64,000 nucleotides of DNA from Pelecanus crispus (lineage: Eukaryota; Chordata; Aves; Pelecaniformes; Pelecanidae): assembly GCF_030463565.1 (NCBI RefSeq), contig NC_134656.1, forward strand, positions 7,860,501 to 7,924,500, written 5' to 3'. Shown here piece after piece: positions 36,317 to 49,800 of this stretch; position 1 is the first letter of the stretch, and each line of letters opens with the position of its first letter. A program made the position numbers and the translations under genes. The notes beneath the pieces were generated by a model that saw only the letters and a program-made list of their open reading frames with translations, was not told the DNA's origin and searched no databases.

Positions 36317-38851
36317 TTCTGACATTTAAGTACAACATATGGCAAGTTTTAGTGAGGTTATATTAATAGACACTGTGACACAGGCGATTGTAATATTCTA
36401 GGTTGGTCAATACATTAGAAAGAAGGTCAGGTTTATCTGGCTTTAGCCAGAGTACACAGTAGATCACAGAGTTTGTTGTGATTTTCTCTCATAGTTTTCA
36501 AAGCTTTTGCCACTCTGCCAGGATCAAAACAATGATTTTTGAGAGTGAGAGAAAATGGAGAATTTTACCAAGTCTTCAGTTCATGCTCAGGGCACATTAT
36601 GGTTCATATAACTTTAAAAAAAATCTAAAAAATACAATTTTCTTTTGGATTATTTTCTGCATTACAGTAGAGGCAACGAAGCATAATTTGGGAAAGGAAC
36701 TGTGTCTGATCTGGAGGCTGGCAGTTCATGTTCCTTTTTAAACTAGTCAGGCTGCATTCCAGCTGGTCTGAATGAGCCCCCCCACTGCAAGGATAATATC
36801 CTTGAAACTTAGTCGAAAAATTTGTGTCTAGGAAGGAAGCCTAAGGATGAGGATGAACTTATTCCAGTTCCTCTTGACTTCTAAGGGTTTTCTCATTTTG
36901 AAAAAAGTGTTCTTGCACCAGCATCATCTCTTTTCTCCTCTCAATCCCCTCAAATTGTCTTGTCCCTGTGGATGTTGTCAAACCTTCCCTCATAAAATAG
37001 ACATCTTGCCATCAACACCGCCCAGGTCTGGTGGAGGTTTGCTCCATACTCACAGCTTACAACAGAGACCGGCTTTGTGCTTTTCAGACATAGAACAAAG
37101 GGCACAAATAGGTCCTGCCTGGTGGTTATACCGCTAATAAATAACCATGATTAATAACTGAGATGTACCAACACAACCAATGGAGAGACCAAGTCAGCAT
37201 CCCAAGAGATAGTGTAGGGTTCGCAGGCTGGACAGAGGACCTCGGTGTTTGACAGTGTCTGATCTGCACACCAGGAACAATCGTGTGGCCAGATTCTGAC
37301 TGCTCCCCAAGACCTGCGGTTCTCAGGCAAATCACTGCACGTTGGGAGTCCGCAGCATCTTTTGAAAATCCATTTGCTTGTGTGAAGACTTTAGCTAGGT
37401 GCCAAAATGGGACTTGATGCTTAGCTTTTGGCAGCCCATGTGCAAAATGGTGGTCTTTGTAAATGCATTGGTGAAGAGAGACACCAGTGAGAGCCTTGTG
37501 GGAGTCCCTTATTTTTCCAAAAAACTCCTTGGCTTCACATTTAATAATTTTAGCTTCAAGAGAAGGTGTTTCAAATGAGAGAAAAATTGATTTGTTCATA
37601 TAAACTAGAGTCCTGAGCACTTTGGGAAAAAATGTAACCATTTCATGTTAATGACCGAGCTGGAGTTGCTCGTTTATGCAGATCTAGAGCTGCATATGGG
37701 TGCAATCAGATGCAGTAGTCTCTGCAGCAGCAATTTCTAGATGTGATGGCAGAATTGAATAGCTGTGACATTACTGGCTTGGAAACCTGAAACTCTGCAA
37801 ATTTGATACCATTTTGTACGTGTCTATTATCACTTCTGCTGATACTCAGTTTTGTCTATAGGTGGCAGTGACCTTTCATTTTTTCTCTAAAATAGGGCAG
37901 AAGCATACCTACATATATATCTTCCTAATTTTACTAGAGGATCTTGGCCAGGACTGTGAGGCTGTGCCACTGACTGAGCTCTGCACCCAGAGGAATAGCC
38001 GCAGACTTGTCACCTTCCTTCAGTAGCCACTTTGCCCCAGAGCATGCCACATGTGTAGTTGTAATACTGCTCACGCAATACAAAAATTGGTGCAATACAA
38101 TAACCGATTAGTGTTGCAAGGAGGGAAAAAGTCTGAAGACTTATTATGTATGTGCATAGAGGAGAACTTCATTTGGTGTTTTGAGACCATATTCCCAAGA
38201 GGGTTATGTAGCAGGTTTGTCCCATTTCTAGTAAAAATAGCCTCCAAGTCTTGTCCAGCTTTCTACGAGAGTGTTCTGGTGAGTAGAAATCTTTAAATAT
38301 TCCACATGACCACTGTGTGTGTTTTATTTCAGTGAGAATTATAAACTTGATTGTAGAGAATGGGTAATCCCTCCTAGAGCAAAATATGCCAGAGATCAGA
38401 ATCCGTGATCTCTGCTCTGTATCAGTTAAAGATAACTTACCTGACGTGAGAAGAACTGCATCAACAGAAACCTGGAGTAATTGAGAATCAGGCTACAAAT
38501 CATTGTTAAAATAAAAATTAAAAAAAAAAAAAAAAAGGAATTTGCTTCTCTCACTCCCCACAGATATGTACTGATTTTACAGCACATGTGAAAAAGGAAG
38601 CACATAACCTGCAAATATTCCATCCTCTGCTTAAGTTGTCTCCTGGCATAAAACAGGCAGCCTTGTGAATGGAAAACAAAAGTAAATCCTCCAGATTCAA
38701 CCAGATACTAAATTTACCATCGAGACTAAGCAGTAGGATTTGAATCTTGTTTTCTTCTCTTCCGATAGGATAATGCTTAAAGTTGCTAGGAAACAGAATT
38801 ACCTAGCAAGAACAAGAGGCCGTTGTACATCCACGGGGAAATGTTGGCTCT

Positions 38852-38890
38852 TTTCCACCATAAATCAGAATTTCTGATTTATAGTGGAAA
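38852..38890. repeat. 39-bp near-perfect palindrome
   Basis: TTTCCACCATAAATCAGAA (38852-38870) pairs with 38872-38890 at 18 of 19 positions around a single central base. The one mismatch (C59/A83) becomes a G-U wobble in a minus-strand transcript. It may be a MITE-like relic or a cruciform-forming site. The loop is too small for an ordinary microRNA precursor. Confidence 0.85.
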
Positions 38891-40786
38891 TATCAGCTGA
38901 GAAGATAAAATCCCTGTAAAATAACTCTGCACTCTGAAATCAAGGCTCAGTCCTACAGCCACTATTTATGCAGTGATTCTCAGCAGTGCATGACTGCAGT
39001 TCGTATTTCAGCATCAGCGGGGGCCGTTCAGTGTCCGGCACGGCACTAGGCACTTAGCAGAGAACAATAACCATCTCCAGAGAGAGACCCAGCTTGGATT
39101 TCACATCAGCTAGGATACAGCATAAAATAGAAGCCAGATCTGGACCATCCCTGTAAAGCAAAGGTTTGTAGATTGGGCTTAGGAAAAAAACACAACCAGT
39201 TTGAGCTCTGTAAACAGTAGCTGGAAGCAGACGCTTGGGTCTGTGGGCTGAAAGGAGAGCTGCCCCTAGTTCTTGCATTCAAATTCTAGTGAACATGACT
39301 TAGCAAAACGACTCTTTTCCTTCTTTTCTCCTATAGCCAAGGGTTCTTTAGTTAAAACAGTAAAGAAGTTGCTTTCATCCATGCCTCTGCAGCTTCACCG
39401 GTTCATACAGGCATAAACCAGAGCAATAAAACAGAAGAGCACTTGGTACCCATGGTGCCTGTGCAGGACACCCAACAGGATGAGCATTGAGGTTGGAGCT
39501 GGCTCCAGCCCTCTGCCTTGCTCTCTTTGGAGACTTTCTTCTTTCAAGGTGTGGCTCAGAATAGTTTCTCCTTATTGTTTATTTGTGTAGCTTTAACAGT
39601 ATATATACACATATATATCCTGAGCCAAAGTCAATAGGAACCTTCCTCTTAACTTCAGTCTGGTTTGCCCTTCAACCATGTTGAGGGAGTGTGTTTGGCC
39701 CCAAAGAATTTATGGTCCTAAAGCAGAGCAAGCTCAGAGAGTACATAAATGTATTTTAAATTAAGGGGAAAAGAAAAGAAAAAAACCAAACAAAAATCCC
39801 AACAGGTTTATGTGTACTGGTACATAGGCAAGAGGCTAAAACTGAATCAAAAACATTGGTCCTGAAAAAAAGTTTAAAGAAATCAGAACAGTCTCGCTAA
39901 GTGCTGAATTATCTAATGGACTAATAGTAACTAACTAGCTAAGATTATGCCTGGATTGTAGTCAGAGCTGCAACTCCAGCGGGTACAAACGTAAGCAAGC
40001 CATTTTAAACTGCCTAGCTTGGGAATCAGTAGTGCTGCACCTGTGCAACACCAGAGGCTCGAAAAACGCATCCAGGGCCACAGGTGAATGCTGCGGTGGC
40101 TCGTTCATGTTGTCTCTGACTTGCTGCAGCTACGGTGTTGGCAGTGCTTGAACTGGCCCAGGAAGTGGAGCTCAGTTACTTCCGTGAGCTGCAGTCAACT
40201 GGTGAAGCTGTCTAGAGCAGGCCAAACACTTCCACAGCCGCAGGCGAGAATTCTCCCCAGGGGATTTGTTATACGTAACCGCAGGACATACAGGGCCTGA
40301 TTTTCAGAGTTTACATGCATGATGTCTTTACATGCTGCCTCTTTTCTCTCTTCTTTTTTTTAAAAATGAAAACAAAACAAAAATATAAACCCTCACCAAG
40401 CTGCTGTGACTTACTCATATATTTTCATCTTTTTCACTTTATTCTGCTGTTAACTCCATGTTACTATCTACTGAGTCCTAATGATGCAGGTGTGATTGTA
40501 TCCAGTTTTCCTGAAGAAACAAGAGGACTTTGTTAGCTTCTACCATTTTTAGTGAGCACCTGTGAGCCCCATGCATAACTGGGTTTGAGTAAGACTGGTT
40601 GGTGCAGACTAATGACTAGGGCAGGTGCCTTTGGGAAAGCAGGTGGGGCTTATTTGGAATTTCAATGGCCTGTCAAAGTCTGTCACCATTGGCTGTCTCT
40701 TAATTTGAATTAGGCAGTAAATTCATATTAATGAGAAGGAAAGGGTGGTTTGTTCTTTTTTTTTTTTCTTCCACCTTACAGGAACT

Positions 40787-40855
40787 ATGGGGAATACATT
40801 GAGCATCCCAGAGGAAGCTGAAGAAGACAGTACGTGCACAGTAAAGAGCTATCAG
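40787..40855 (+). CDS. BCAS1: BCAS1 coding exon 1 with start codon
   Basis: A long T-tract and CCACCTTACAG form the acceptor ending at 40781, so the exon is 40782-40855 with five untranslated bases. ATG at 40787 is in good context (ACTATGG). It encodes 23 codons, MGNTLSIPEEAEEDS through KSYQ, and ends at CAG|GTAAGC. Gly2 would be the myristoylation site. Confidence 0.93.
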
Positions 40856-43800
40856 GTAAGCAAGAGCTGCCCACTCTCATCTTCCCTGGTTATTGCAATT
40901 TTCAAATCCCATGATGTACCCAGTCATAACAGCTGTGTTATTTGCTGTTTCAGGCTCTATCTGAATCTCCTGACAACATGAAAAATGGATCTGTTGCATT
41001 TGTTCAGCATCATCCTCCTGCAATGAATGGTGAAGGTATGTACTGGGAAAAGGTGGCATATTTGCACTTCTTTTGCTATCAGACAGGCAGAGAGAGGTTT
41101 ATACTGGAGCAACAATAAGTTGTTGAGTGCTTGGTCTCAAATTAAAAGATGGGGCCATGCTTCAGCTCTTGCTTGTGAATCAGTACATGTGGTTTTTCAG
41201 AAACTTGCAAGTTTAAAGATAACAAAGAATAAAATTGGAAAATATTTCCAAAGTCCTCTGGAAGCTGTTTCTTTAATTGTTCTAAGAATTTGGTTCTGAA
41301 TCTGGTCCACAAAAAAGCAGTTTTCTAGACTGAAGATTTTGGTTAGTGTGAAATATTATAGGGCAGGAGTGGTTTGGCACTGGTCCCTTTAAGGTTGCTG
41401 CACAAACCTCAGGGTGTCCTGTGATAAACTACCTCTGCTTGGGCTCTGGTGGAAATAATGCCTCTAACAAGCCTTGGAGGAATTATTGCTGCAAGGAGCA
41501 CAAATTGGGGCTCTTGAAAGGAGCATAATGAAGCAACGGCACCAACGCAAGGATCAGCAGCCTGTTAGTGAGGTTTTGTGTTTGTGGGGGGCACAATGAA
41601 ATGTTGTTTTGCAGACTGGAGTAAGAGAGCAGTTCATGTGTTGGAAGGAAGAGCAAGTTGTCTTTAAATAATGTCATGGCATCCCTGCTGCTAGCCGGGA
41701 GTTACCATGTGATATCGCTGTGCTCAGGTGCCAGACTTGAAATATCCACTGGTGTGGAAACTGATAGTCTGGAGGGGATGTAGGAGACTGTTAAAGAAAC
41801 AAAAAACCCAACACCACACACAAAACAACAAGGGGATTGAATGCATTGAAAAAAGTAAACTTATGCAGGCTAGAAACTAAATTTGTTGAGCTTCAAAATA
41901 TTCCCTAACTACTTTGGAGGAGTAACCTTTGCGAGGCAAATGCTTGTGCTGTTGATTGGGCTGCTTTGCTTTGCTAACCCTATTCTCTTGTCACCGTGGG
42001 CACAACTTGGGGACTATACAGAAACTGGGCTGTTATATAGAGAGCCACTAGAATTTTCCGTTTATAAAAGAAGTCAGTAATGTGCCCTAGACTTAAGGGT
42101 CTATCCCCAAATTGCCTAATAATGATGCCTAAAGACAGGCAGGCTAGAACGGTACAAAGCTTTGCAGAAATGGAGTATCTTGGGGTGGATAGAGGAGGTA
42201 AGAGTAATGGGCCATAAAAATGACTATCGTATTGCTCCAGGAAACACTGATCTGCTTACCAATGAGCTCCATGCGTCTCACTTGATTTAAGTTTTGTAAG
42301 GAGCTTGAGGAAGGCATTTCAAGGGATACCTGGGGTTGGCACAACAGGAGTTCTCCCTGCTGATCTGGCATTTTAGCTCCATGACTCTGAGAGGTGCCCC
42401 ATGTTGTTACAATATTGACTGTAGGAAAGGGTGATGGAATTATGCAAGCCCAAAAGAAATGTATTGGTATAAATTATTTAAAGCCCAGAGTTATAATGTA
42501 TTAAGGTGAAAGAGCGGGGGGAAAAAAGAGAGTAGAAAACTGTTCTGGGGGACTTCTTTTACTGACTGCAATAAAAGACATTTTTTTGAAACATTCTGCA
42601 TGCACTCAGCCTTCTGGGGGTGTTCTGAGCAGTTAAAACTAATAAAAGAAAATTTTGCAAAATTCTTTGCAAACTGGTTACAGAAAATGAAATAAAATTA
42701 AAAATAAAATCCAAGTCCTAGCTACATGTTCTCAACCACAAGATTGTAAAGTCTTAGAAACCACCTCTGCATTTTTGTTTTTGCATGTGAAACCATCTTT
42801 CTGATCCTTTCAGTAGCAATTTCAACAAATGATATGATAGAAATGTGAGTGCCTTTTTGTTAATCTAAACATTTCCATCTTGTTCTCTGATTTCTGGTCC
42901 TGTGTTCTTGAGTAGGTGCATTGCTTTGACTTCAAAGATACCAAACAATTATTTGTCAACAATGAAATATGTATACAGATAGTTTTTCTGTCCTGTTTTT
43001 CATCTTGGCTGGGAAAAATACCATAAGGTGGTAGGCATTATACCTGCAGTGATGTTGTTATAACATAGTTGCCTCTGGACCTGTGGTTTTGCAGTGAAAT
43101 GCCACTTCTGGTCTTGAGCTGGGCCTTAGTGGTACCTTTTATATTAGAAGTTTACCTTGCTCATATTCAAGAGGTAGTAAACCTTAGAGGCAGTAGATCT
43201 AATCTGCAGTGAGATCTTTGTAAACAAAATTTAATGATGTCAACTGCCTGTGTTTGAATTCTAGAGAATTTAGGATATAGCACAGTAATTTATAGAGCTA
43301 GATAAGTGACAGCTGGGAATGCAGCATGGCTGACAACATTATGACCAAAAGGTCAGTATTATTTACCAGAATTTATTCAAACTGTGTCACGAGACTGATG
43401 TTGTAACCCTGACCACCTCTCTCCTGTTACTGTTATAGGATGTATTGGATATTACTCAGCTACTGCCAGGGCAACAAGAGTGGGGCGGGGGGGTGATGAC
43501 TTGTTTCTCTTTCTCTGTAAGCTAATGAAATAAAACAGATATGCCCCTATTATGTATAAACTGGGGGTGTTATTGTAGAATTTGAATAGTTGGGGGGAGG
43601 GGGGGGTATGGGTAAGTCACTGCTTGGTATGTGCATCCCATTTCAGACCTGTTTGGGTGGTGTTCATAGCAGGGCAGCAAGCGGGTTTTTGAGGGATCAC
43701 ACCAGTGGCAGGCTGGGCCCTGGGCTCGCTGTGGAAAGGTGCCTGTCAGCAGCTGAGCCCCACTTCCAATGTTGACATCTTGAAAATCTGGTGTGAACTA

Positions 43801-46800
43801 CATGGTCTGAGCATTAAAAATATGGCTCCAAGTAGTTTTGAAAAGTTATCTCCACATATTCATGGGCAATTGCTCTCATCCATAGACATGTGTGTCTCTC
43901 CTCACCTTTCAGCACCTCATTAATTTCTCCTTCCACCTCTTGTTGGCTTTGGAGCCTTTTTGAGCAGCATTCAGGCAGCACTCATTTGGAGCAGCATTGC
44001 TTCAGTTCGCAGCTCTGCAGATTCAGGCGCGTTAATTTTACTAGTGTTTTCCTTGCCTTGGATTTCTCTCTGTTTTCAAAATAGAATAAACCCCAACAAT
44101 TCTCTCCAGTATCTGTAAGGAAAGAAAATATTACTTTATTGTTCATTGTTAAGAGAAGCCTCTGAGCGTGCTACACCCAGTTCAAAAATCTAAGCCTAGG
44201 CAAAAATAATCAAAGACTGGTATGGCAATATGCAGATGGTACTGATTACAGTTCAGAATCTCTGTTCGATGGCTAATTTCCTAATGCCATCTAGCTATAA
44301 GAGGTCAGTTTAAGCGGTTGCCTACTAGAAAATAAAAGCCTGTAGCTGTGTGCTTCTGCTGGTGTAAACCAGCAGAGTTCTGGGAAGTGAATAAAAGCCA
44401 GATGATTTACACTGTCTGAAGACCTAGAAAATAAGTGTACATTTTACTCTTAATATATAAAATGAAGCATATGGCATTGTTTTACTTAAACGGATTACCT
44501 AATTAATGTAATTACTAAATCAGTTTGAGTAGCAAGTTGAAAAATTGGACTGTCCTGTGTTGATATTACTTGTATTTTAACTGTTTTGTTTAAAAAGCAG
44601 CTAAAATCATTAACTGTTTAGATACCATTGAAATCTCACTGGTTTGTGTAGTGTAATCAAGGTCTTGATGAAATAAAAGTGCAAGTGCTGTTTGGAGATA
44701 GAGGTTATTACTATAGAAAAGGTAATGGATAGTATTTCTAAGATTAAATAATGCAATAAATAGTACTGTAATCTATTTTATGGTCATAAAGTGAGCACTT
44801 CTGGAGAAGACAAAAGAGCTGCAGAAAAGGCAAGTGAAGCAAGAGGATTTTATGAATAGTGTTAGATGTATGTTTGTGGTCTTTGTCTTGTTAGTTTGCT
44901 TTTCTGTGATTGCCAGTGATCTGACCATGTGCTATGCATTAAATAGTATAGTTGATAAATGAGTCTATGAAATCTATATCTGCTAATAGAATGAAAAAAG
45001 AATCCAGAGAGTTAACTTAATATGACCAGAGGAAGTAATGCTATTTGGAAGAGCCCCGTCACCATCTGCTTCACATCTGGGTGAGCAGATTGGTGACTGG
45101 TTCCCTACATTTGCTGCTTCTGCTCAAACAGGCTGACAGATGTGTGGACTTAGGGATTCTTTCCATGACTTGCCTTTCCTGCTCCTATTGATTATCAGGG
45201 CTGCAGACACTGCACAGAGCGCTAGCATCCACCTTCTCCTCCTGTAATGCCATTTAAATAGTAGTGGTGCCCTTGCTGCTACTTCATGACATGTTGCTTT
45301 GCAAGCAAAAGGATAGCAAATTTGATCTTGACTTTTCCTAATGTTTTGTGTTGGTCTTTTTGAACTTTAAGTAATATAAGTAGTTGGTGGACAAGTAAAG
45401 GGAAGGTGGCCAGAACTAAAAGCCGTATCTCTGAAATTTGCACTACATAGAGCAGAAATCTATCAGGAATGCAAAATGGGACAAAAATTGTGTGTATTTG
45501 GGTGGCAATTACATGCAGGTAAAAACAATGACCTGCTCGTAAAAAGAAAGATTACACAAGGAAGAAAAGTTCAGTTAAGATGCAACTCCTTTGTTTTAGA
45601 GGATAATTCTGATTCGGCAAATTCTGCTACTAGCCGGTATCTAACAGAAATGGGTGTATTGCAGTAACTCTGTGTGCCTGTAAGGTGTAAAACACAATGC
45701 ATTGTCATTATTTTTTTTTTAAGAATGATCATTACTATTCTTGCTGCTAGCTTCTCTTCCCCTATTTCCATTCATTTCAGTAAATCTGTTAGGTAAATAA
45801 CAATGCTAGTTAACTTAGCAAAACAAAATTATTCTTAGAGCATAAATGTACTGTCAACTTCATTTGCATGGAATAGTTGAGCAATACTGCAAAAGAATAC
45901 TAGTATGTTTTTTCTTTTTTAAGAAAGGGGAAAAAAGTCTTGTCTTGGAATTCTGTAATGCATCTGAAAATTCAGTCATTTAGTCTTGTCACAACGGTTT
46001 TTGGGGGTCTCCCATACAAACATGAGGTACACTTGGAGATCTGCAAATTCTACATCTACTGTAGCATTATGATACAAACTCAGTTCTAAATAACAGAAGG
46101 GAAAAATTAATCTACACAATATCTATAAAATATGTCAGAAATGTAAATTAGAAAATTCACTTTTTGTTGCTAGGTATTTAGATTTTTAAGCCTATTATTT
46201 GCTGCAGTAATTCATTCAGGGCTATTATAATCCATTGTGCTGGCCTACACTGATGGACTTCTTAGTGCCAAATGTTGCCTTGTAGCCCTTAATGGTTCCT
46301 TCATGGCCATTAAACTCTATTGTCTCCATGATTATCTGAACTCCAGGGAACAAGATAATGCTGTGGTACTATAATTACATTGCTAAGTAAAATATCTGTT
46401 TGTAACTGGCTTGTATTCAAAATAGTCAAAGATACTAGAACCATATTTATAGCTAATGGCTTGCTCAGTTCAGTTTCAAAAAAACTGGGGTTTTTTTTCT
46501 ATTGTCAAAAGCAACAACATGAGAAAACATTTTCTCCTAGCGTTTATTTTATGGCATGTTCACATGCTAGTGGCCTACAGGAGGAGATGTCTATGCTGAA
46601 GACCTTGCCAATTCAAGTTGTTCTCATTCAACAGCTAAAAATTACTGGCACCATGAAAGAGTAAGATAAAAGACGGGAGGTAAGAAGCTGCCCATGTAGG
46701 ACATCACAGGACCTTATTTTATGTGTTCCCTATGTGTCAGTATTAGCCATGAGTGTGCATATAACTGCTGAAAGCAGACTAGCAAGCAAAGGCTAAGGAA

Positions 46801-49800
46801 AAGGAGCATGTGTTAAGAAACCATCTGAAGGATTTAACTTGGGCAAACTGAGCATCAAAAATAGATGCCTACCTCGTACATGGCTTAGCCTGCTGCCAGG
46901 AATAAAAAGAGCAAACCAAGCTTCAGAGAAAATCAGGTTATGGTGGAGGACGGGGGAAGGCAATCTGGAAGTGCTGGACAGAATTGCTTTTGGTCCCACT
47001 TGAGGGAGTTTGGCTGCCATCTGTTATGTGCACCAGGCTGAAGTCTGGTTTTACTCCCACTGATTAGCAAAAGCAACTCAGCTGACAAAAGCTTGGGCAG
47101 CCTTTTCATTCATGTCGGACTGGCGGCTCTGAACTTCCTTTCATGTCAGTCGCATCCTCGGAATTCCCGCCTGCATCTGCTGTTCCCTCTGGTCAAGTGT
47201 TGCATCTTGGTCCCAAACACATGTGAAATAGGTGCTTTGCTGCAGGCACTCTACACCGATGCTTTCCAAGCTCTGCTACCTGCCCATGGGGTTCTGGGTA
47301 CATTGGGTCCCATAATGAACAGAAACAATTCCATGCCTGTGTGGTGAGTTTTGCAGCTCGCATGGTCAACTTAAAGCCCGTGCTCGCCTTAAGGCTTTGT
47401 CCATTATAACATTTTAGTTGCTGGTTCTGTCTATTAAAACCTAAGCACTTGCTTCTTAAAATTCAGTGCTAATTCTGCAGACTTGGTCTCATTCTGTGTC
47501 AGCAAACATGGTGCTGTTCTTCATCCTCAGCCTATGGAAGTGCTTAAAATGCTCAGGTCAAGGATATGAAAGGGAGGGGAAGAAAGTCCGTCAGCAATTC
47601 TGAGCAGGGAAATGGTATTGACATAACATTGCGCTAACCATTACTTTTCTCTGTACACTTTTTCTTAAGTCAAGGAAAAAATGTTTGTCTAATTTAGCAA
47701 CTTTCAAAAAAAAAAAAAATCCTTATTTTGAGTGTGTTCTTACAGAAGAGGGACTTTGTGCAGTTGTAGTATTGGTTTTTTAACATATCCTGATGAAGTG
47801 AATGGAAAGGAAGGACAAATCTTCTGTAGTGTGACTGTCTTTTGTTAAATACTTGAAAGGAAAATGCCTGTGTTTTGGTAGTAGTAGGAAATGCAATCTC
47901 ACAGCAGAGCTGTAAATTGTATATTGATTGTAGTTTCAGAACAATTATTAGTCTCATTCAGAGTGAGCAGCTTTGATCTCCTTTCAGACCTGGCCTAGAA
48001 TTTGGGAGGCTTTGCTTCTATTCCTAATTCTGCCTCTGGATTGCGGAATAATTTTGGAAAGAATGGCACTTCTGTGCCTCTAAAAACAAAAATATCATGC
48101 ACTTTTCATCCAAATACTGCAATTTCAAAGCCTTTCTCCTTCACAGTTTGCTGCGAATATGGCATGAGTCAAACTTCTCTTCAGCCCACCACAGTAGTGT
48201 CTCCTCTCTGGTGGTGGGATCTGCTTTGCCTGGTGTCTGAGCAGACTTTCCCTGAAACAGTTTGAACTGTTTTGACACAAGAGACACGCTGCAGAGCTCA
48301 TGCCGGTGATATTTTCCAGGTCTTTCATTCCTTCCATGATAATTAGAGATAAAAGGAGCTTGATAGGTTCATGAGCTACTTTTTGTTTGGTTGGTTTTCT
48401 TAATGATGAGCTTATATTCCTATTTTTATGCTAAAGGCAGTTTTCCTGTGTTTCATTTTTTATCTGTTACATAAAGCAGAAGTTCAGCATCTATTACAAT
48501 TATTTTCCAGGGGATATTGTTTCTGCTTTCTTTAGCTGGGGAAGGGTTTGCTTTTTGCTTCCTTCCCAAGTTTCCAACTATAATTAGAAGTTAGAGTGCT
48601 TCAGTTCTTTTTCAGTTAGTACTACAGGAGGCTTAGGAAACTATAACTGACACTTAGTGGCCCTGACTGAATAGCTTGAATAGGTGGTTGAGTAGCTGGT
48701 TATTTGTACCTTTTCTTTGCATGTCAGTATGTTGAAATAGGTGCTCATGAAATATTGCAGAAGAATATTACTGGCAAAGAGTCTTCCCAGTGTGAGTTAT
48801 TTTCTTATATGAATAGTAACAGAGAGAATCCAGGGAAAGAAATTTTCCCTATTAAAGCGCACACAAAAAAGTGAAAATCTATTTACCTGGACAGAAGAGG
48901 TTGTACTGAGGTGCTCTGGCCCCTCTGCATGCTTGCGTATGCCCAAAACACAATAAGAAAGCAAATATCAGATTAAAAATGTTAGAATTAGAGTAGTTAG
49001 GTACCAGTTGCCGGGGAGCTGGCAAAATGCTGGCCACAGTTGTGAATCCTGCCACCGCAGCCCTTACTTTGGCAGCTGTTGCCTCCACTGCTGGCAAGTA
49101 TTTCAGTAAAGTCACTTGAGATTCACGCTGGCATGCCGGCACGCTCTGGCACTTCTCATCTCTCGGGTTTATGGAAGCTCCCGCCTCCTGCTAGTCAGGA
49201 CCAACCCTGAACTGTGAAACAAGGGGCCAGCGGGGACTCACAGTCACCAAATTAAGGCCGTGGGGAAGGGGCCGTCAGGGCTGGATGCTGGGGCCCTGCT
49301 CTCCTCCTGCGTTCGCCCCGGGACGTGAGGGCACTGCTGCAGAAGGGCAGTATGAAATGGGCACAGCCACGGGTTGGACGGTGCCGGCGGCTGCTTGCGT
49401 GGTGTTATGCAAAATCCCTGAGGGTGGAAAGTTGGGGTAATTTTGCTGTGAAAAGCTAAGGGGTAGTTTTGAAAGCCGTGATCTAAAAATGTTCCGCTTT
49501 CCTTATCTCAAAAAGGAATTTAAAAAATGAAACTGAACGCTGAAGATCTGTGCTGTGGATGACAGGCATTTTAGGTTTTGTTGGTATCTGAGGTTTTATT
49601 TCTGTTAAAGTAAAATGTGAAGGGCATAATATTGACTAGACTGTTACAATTATCATCTGAAATAATTTCAGTTTTACATTGAAACTGACAATTTTAAAAT
49701 TCTAATTTAGCAAGTCAGTTTGAGACTGTCATTTTCTCAGTTATAATTAACTAGATCTAAAATCATCCTTGAAATCTGTGGTGGTGATTGACAGGGAAAT

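Larger units (their letters stand above)
34376..40781. other. Intergenic or BCAS1 5' flank and 5' UTR intron DNA
   Basis: The BCAS1 start-codon exon has a splice acceptor five bases before its ATG, so at least one untranslated 5' exon must lie upstream, probably in or left of this stretch. The candidates are the GC-rich block ending at the donor after 35233 and a 30-nt segment at 35882-35911. Simple repeats and a palindrome are listed separately. No protein-coding exon was recognised. Confidence 0.5.

Noticed and set aside
37126..37641. 171-codon minus-strand frame
   Set aside because: No splice-site context, no recognised domain, and it contains a phrase of the old interspersed repeat.
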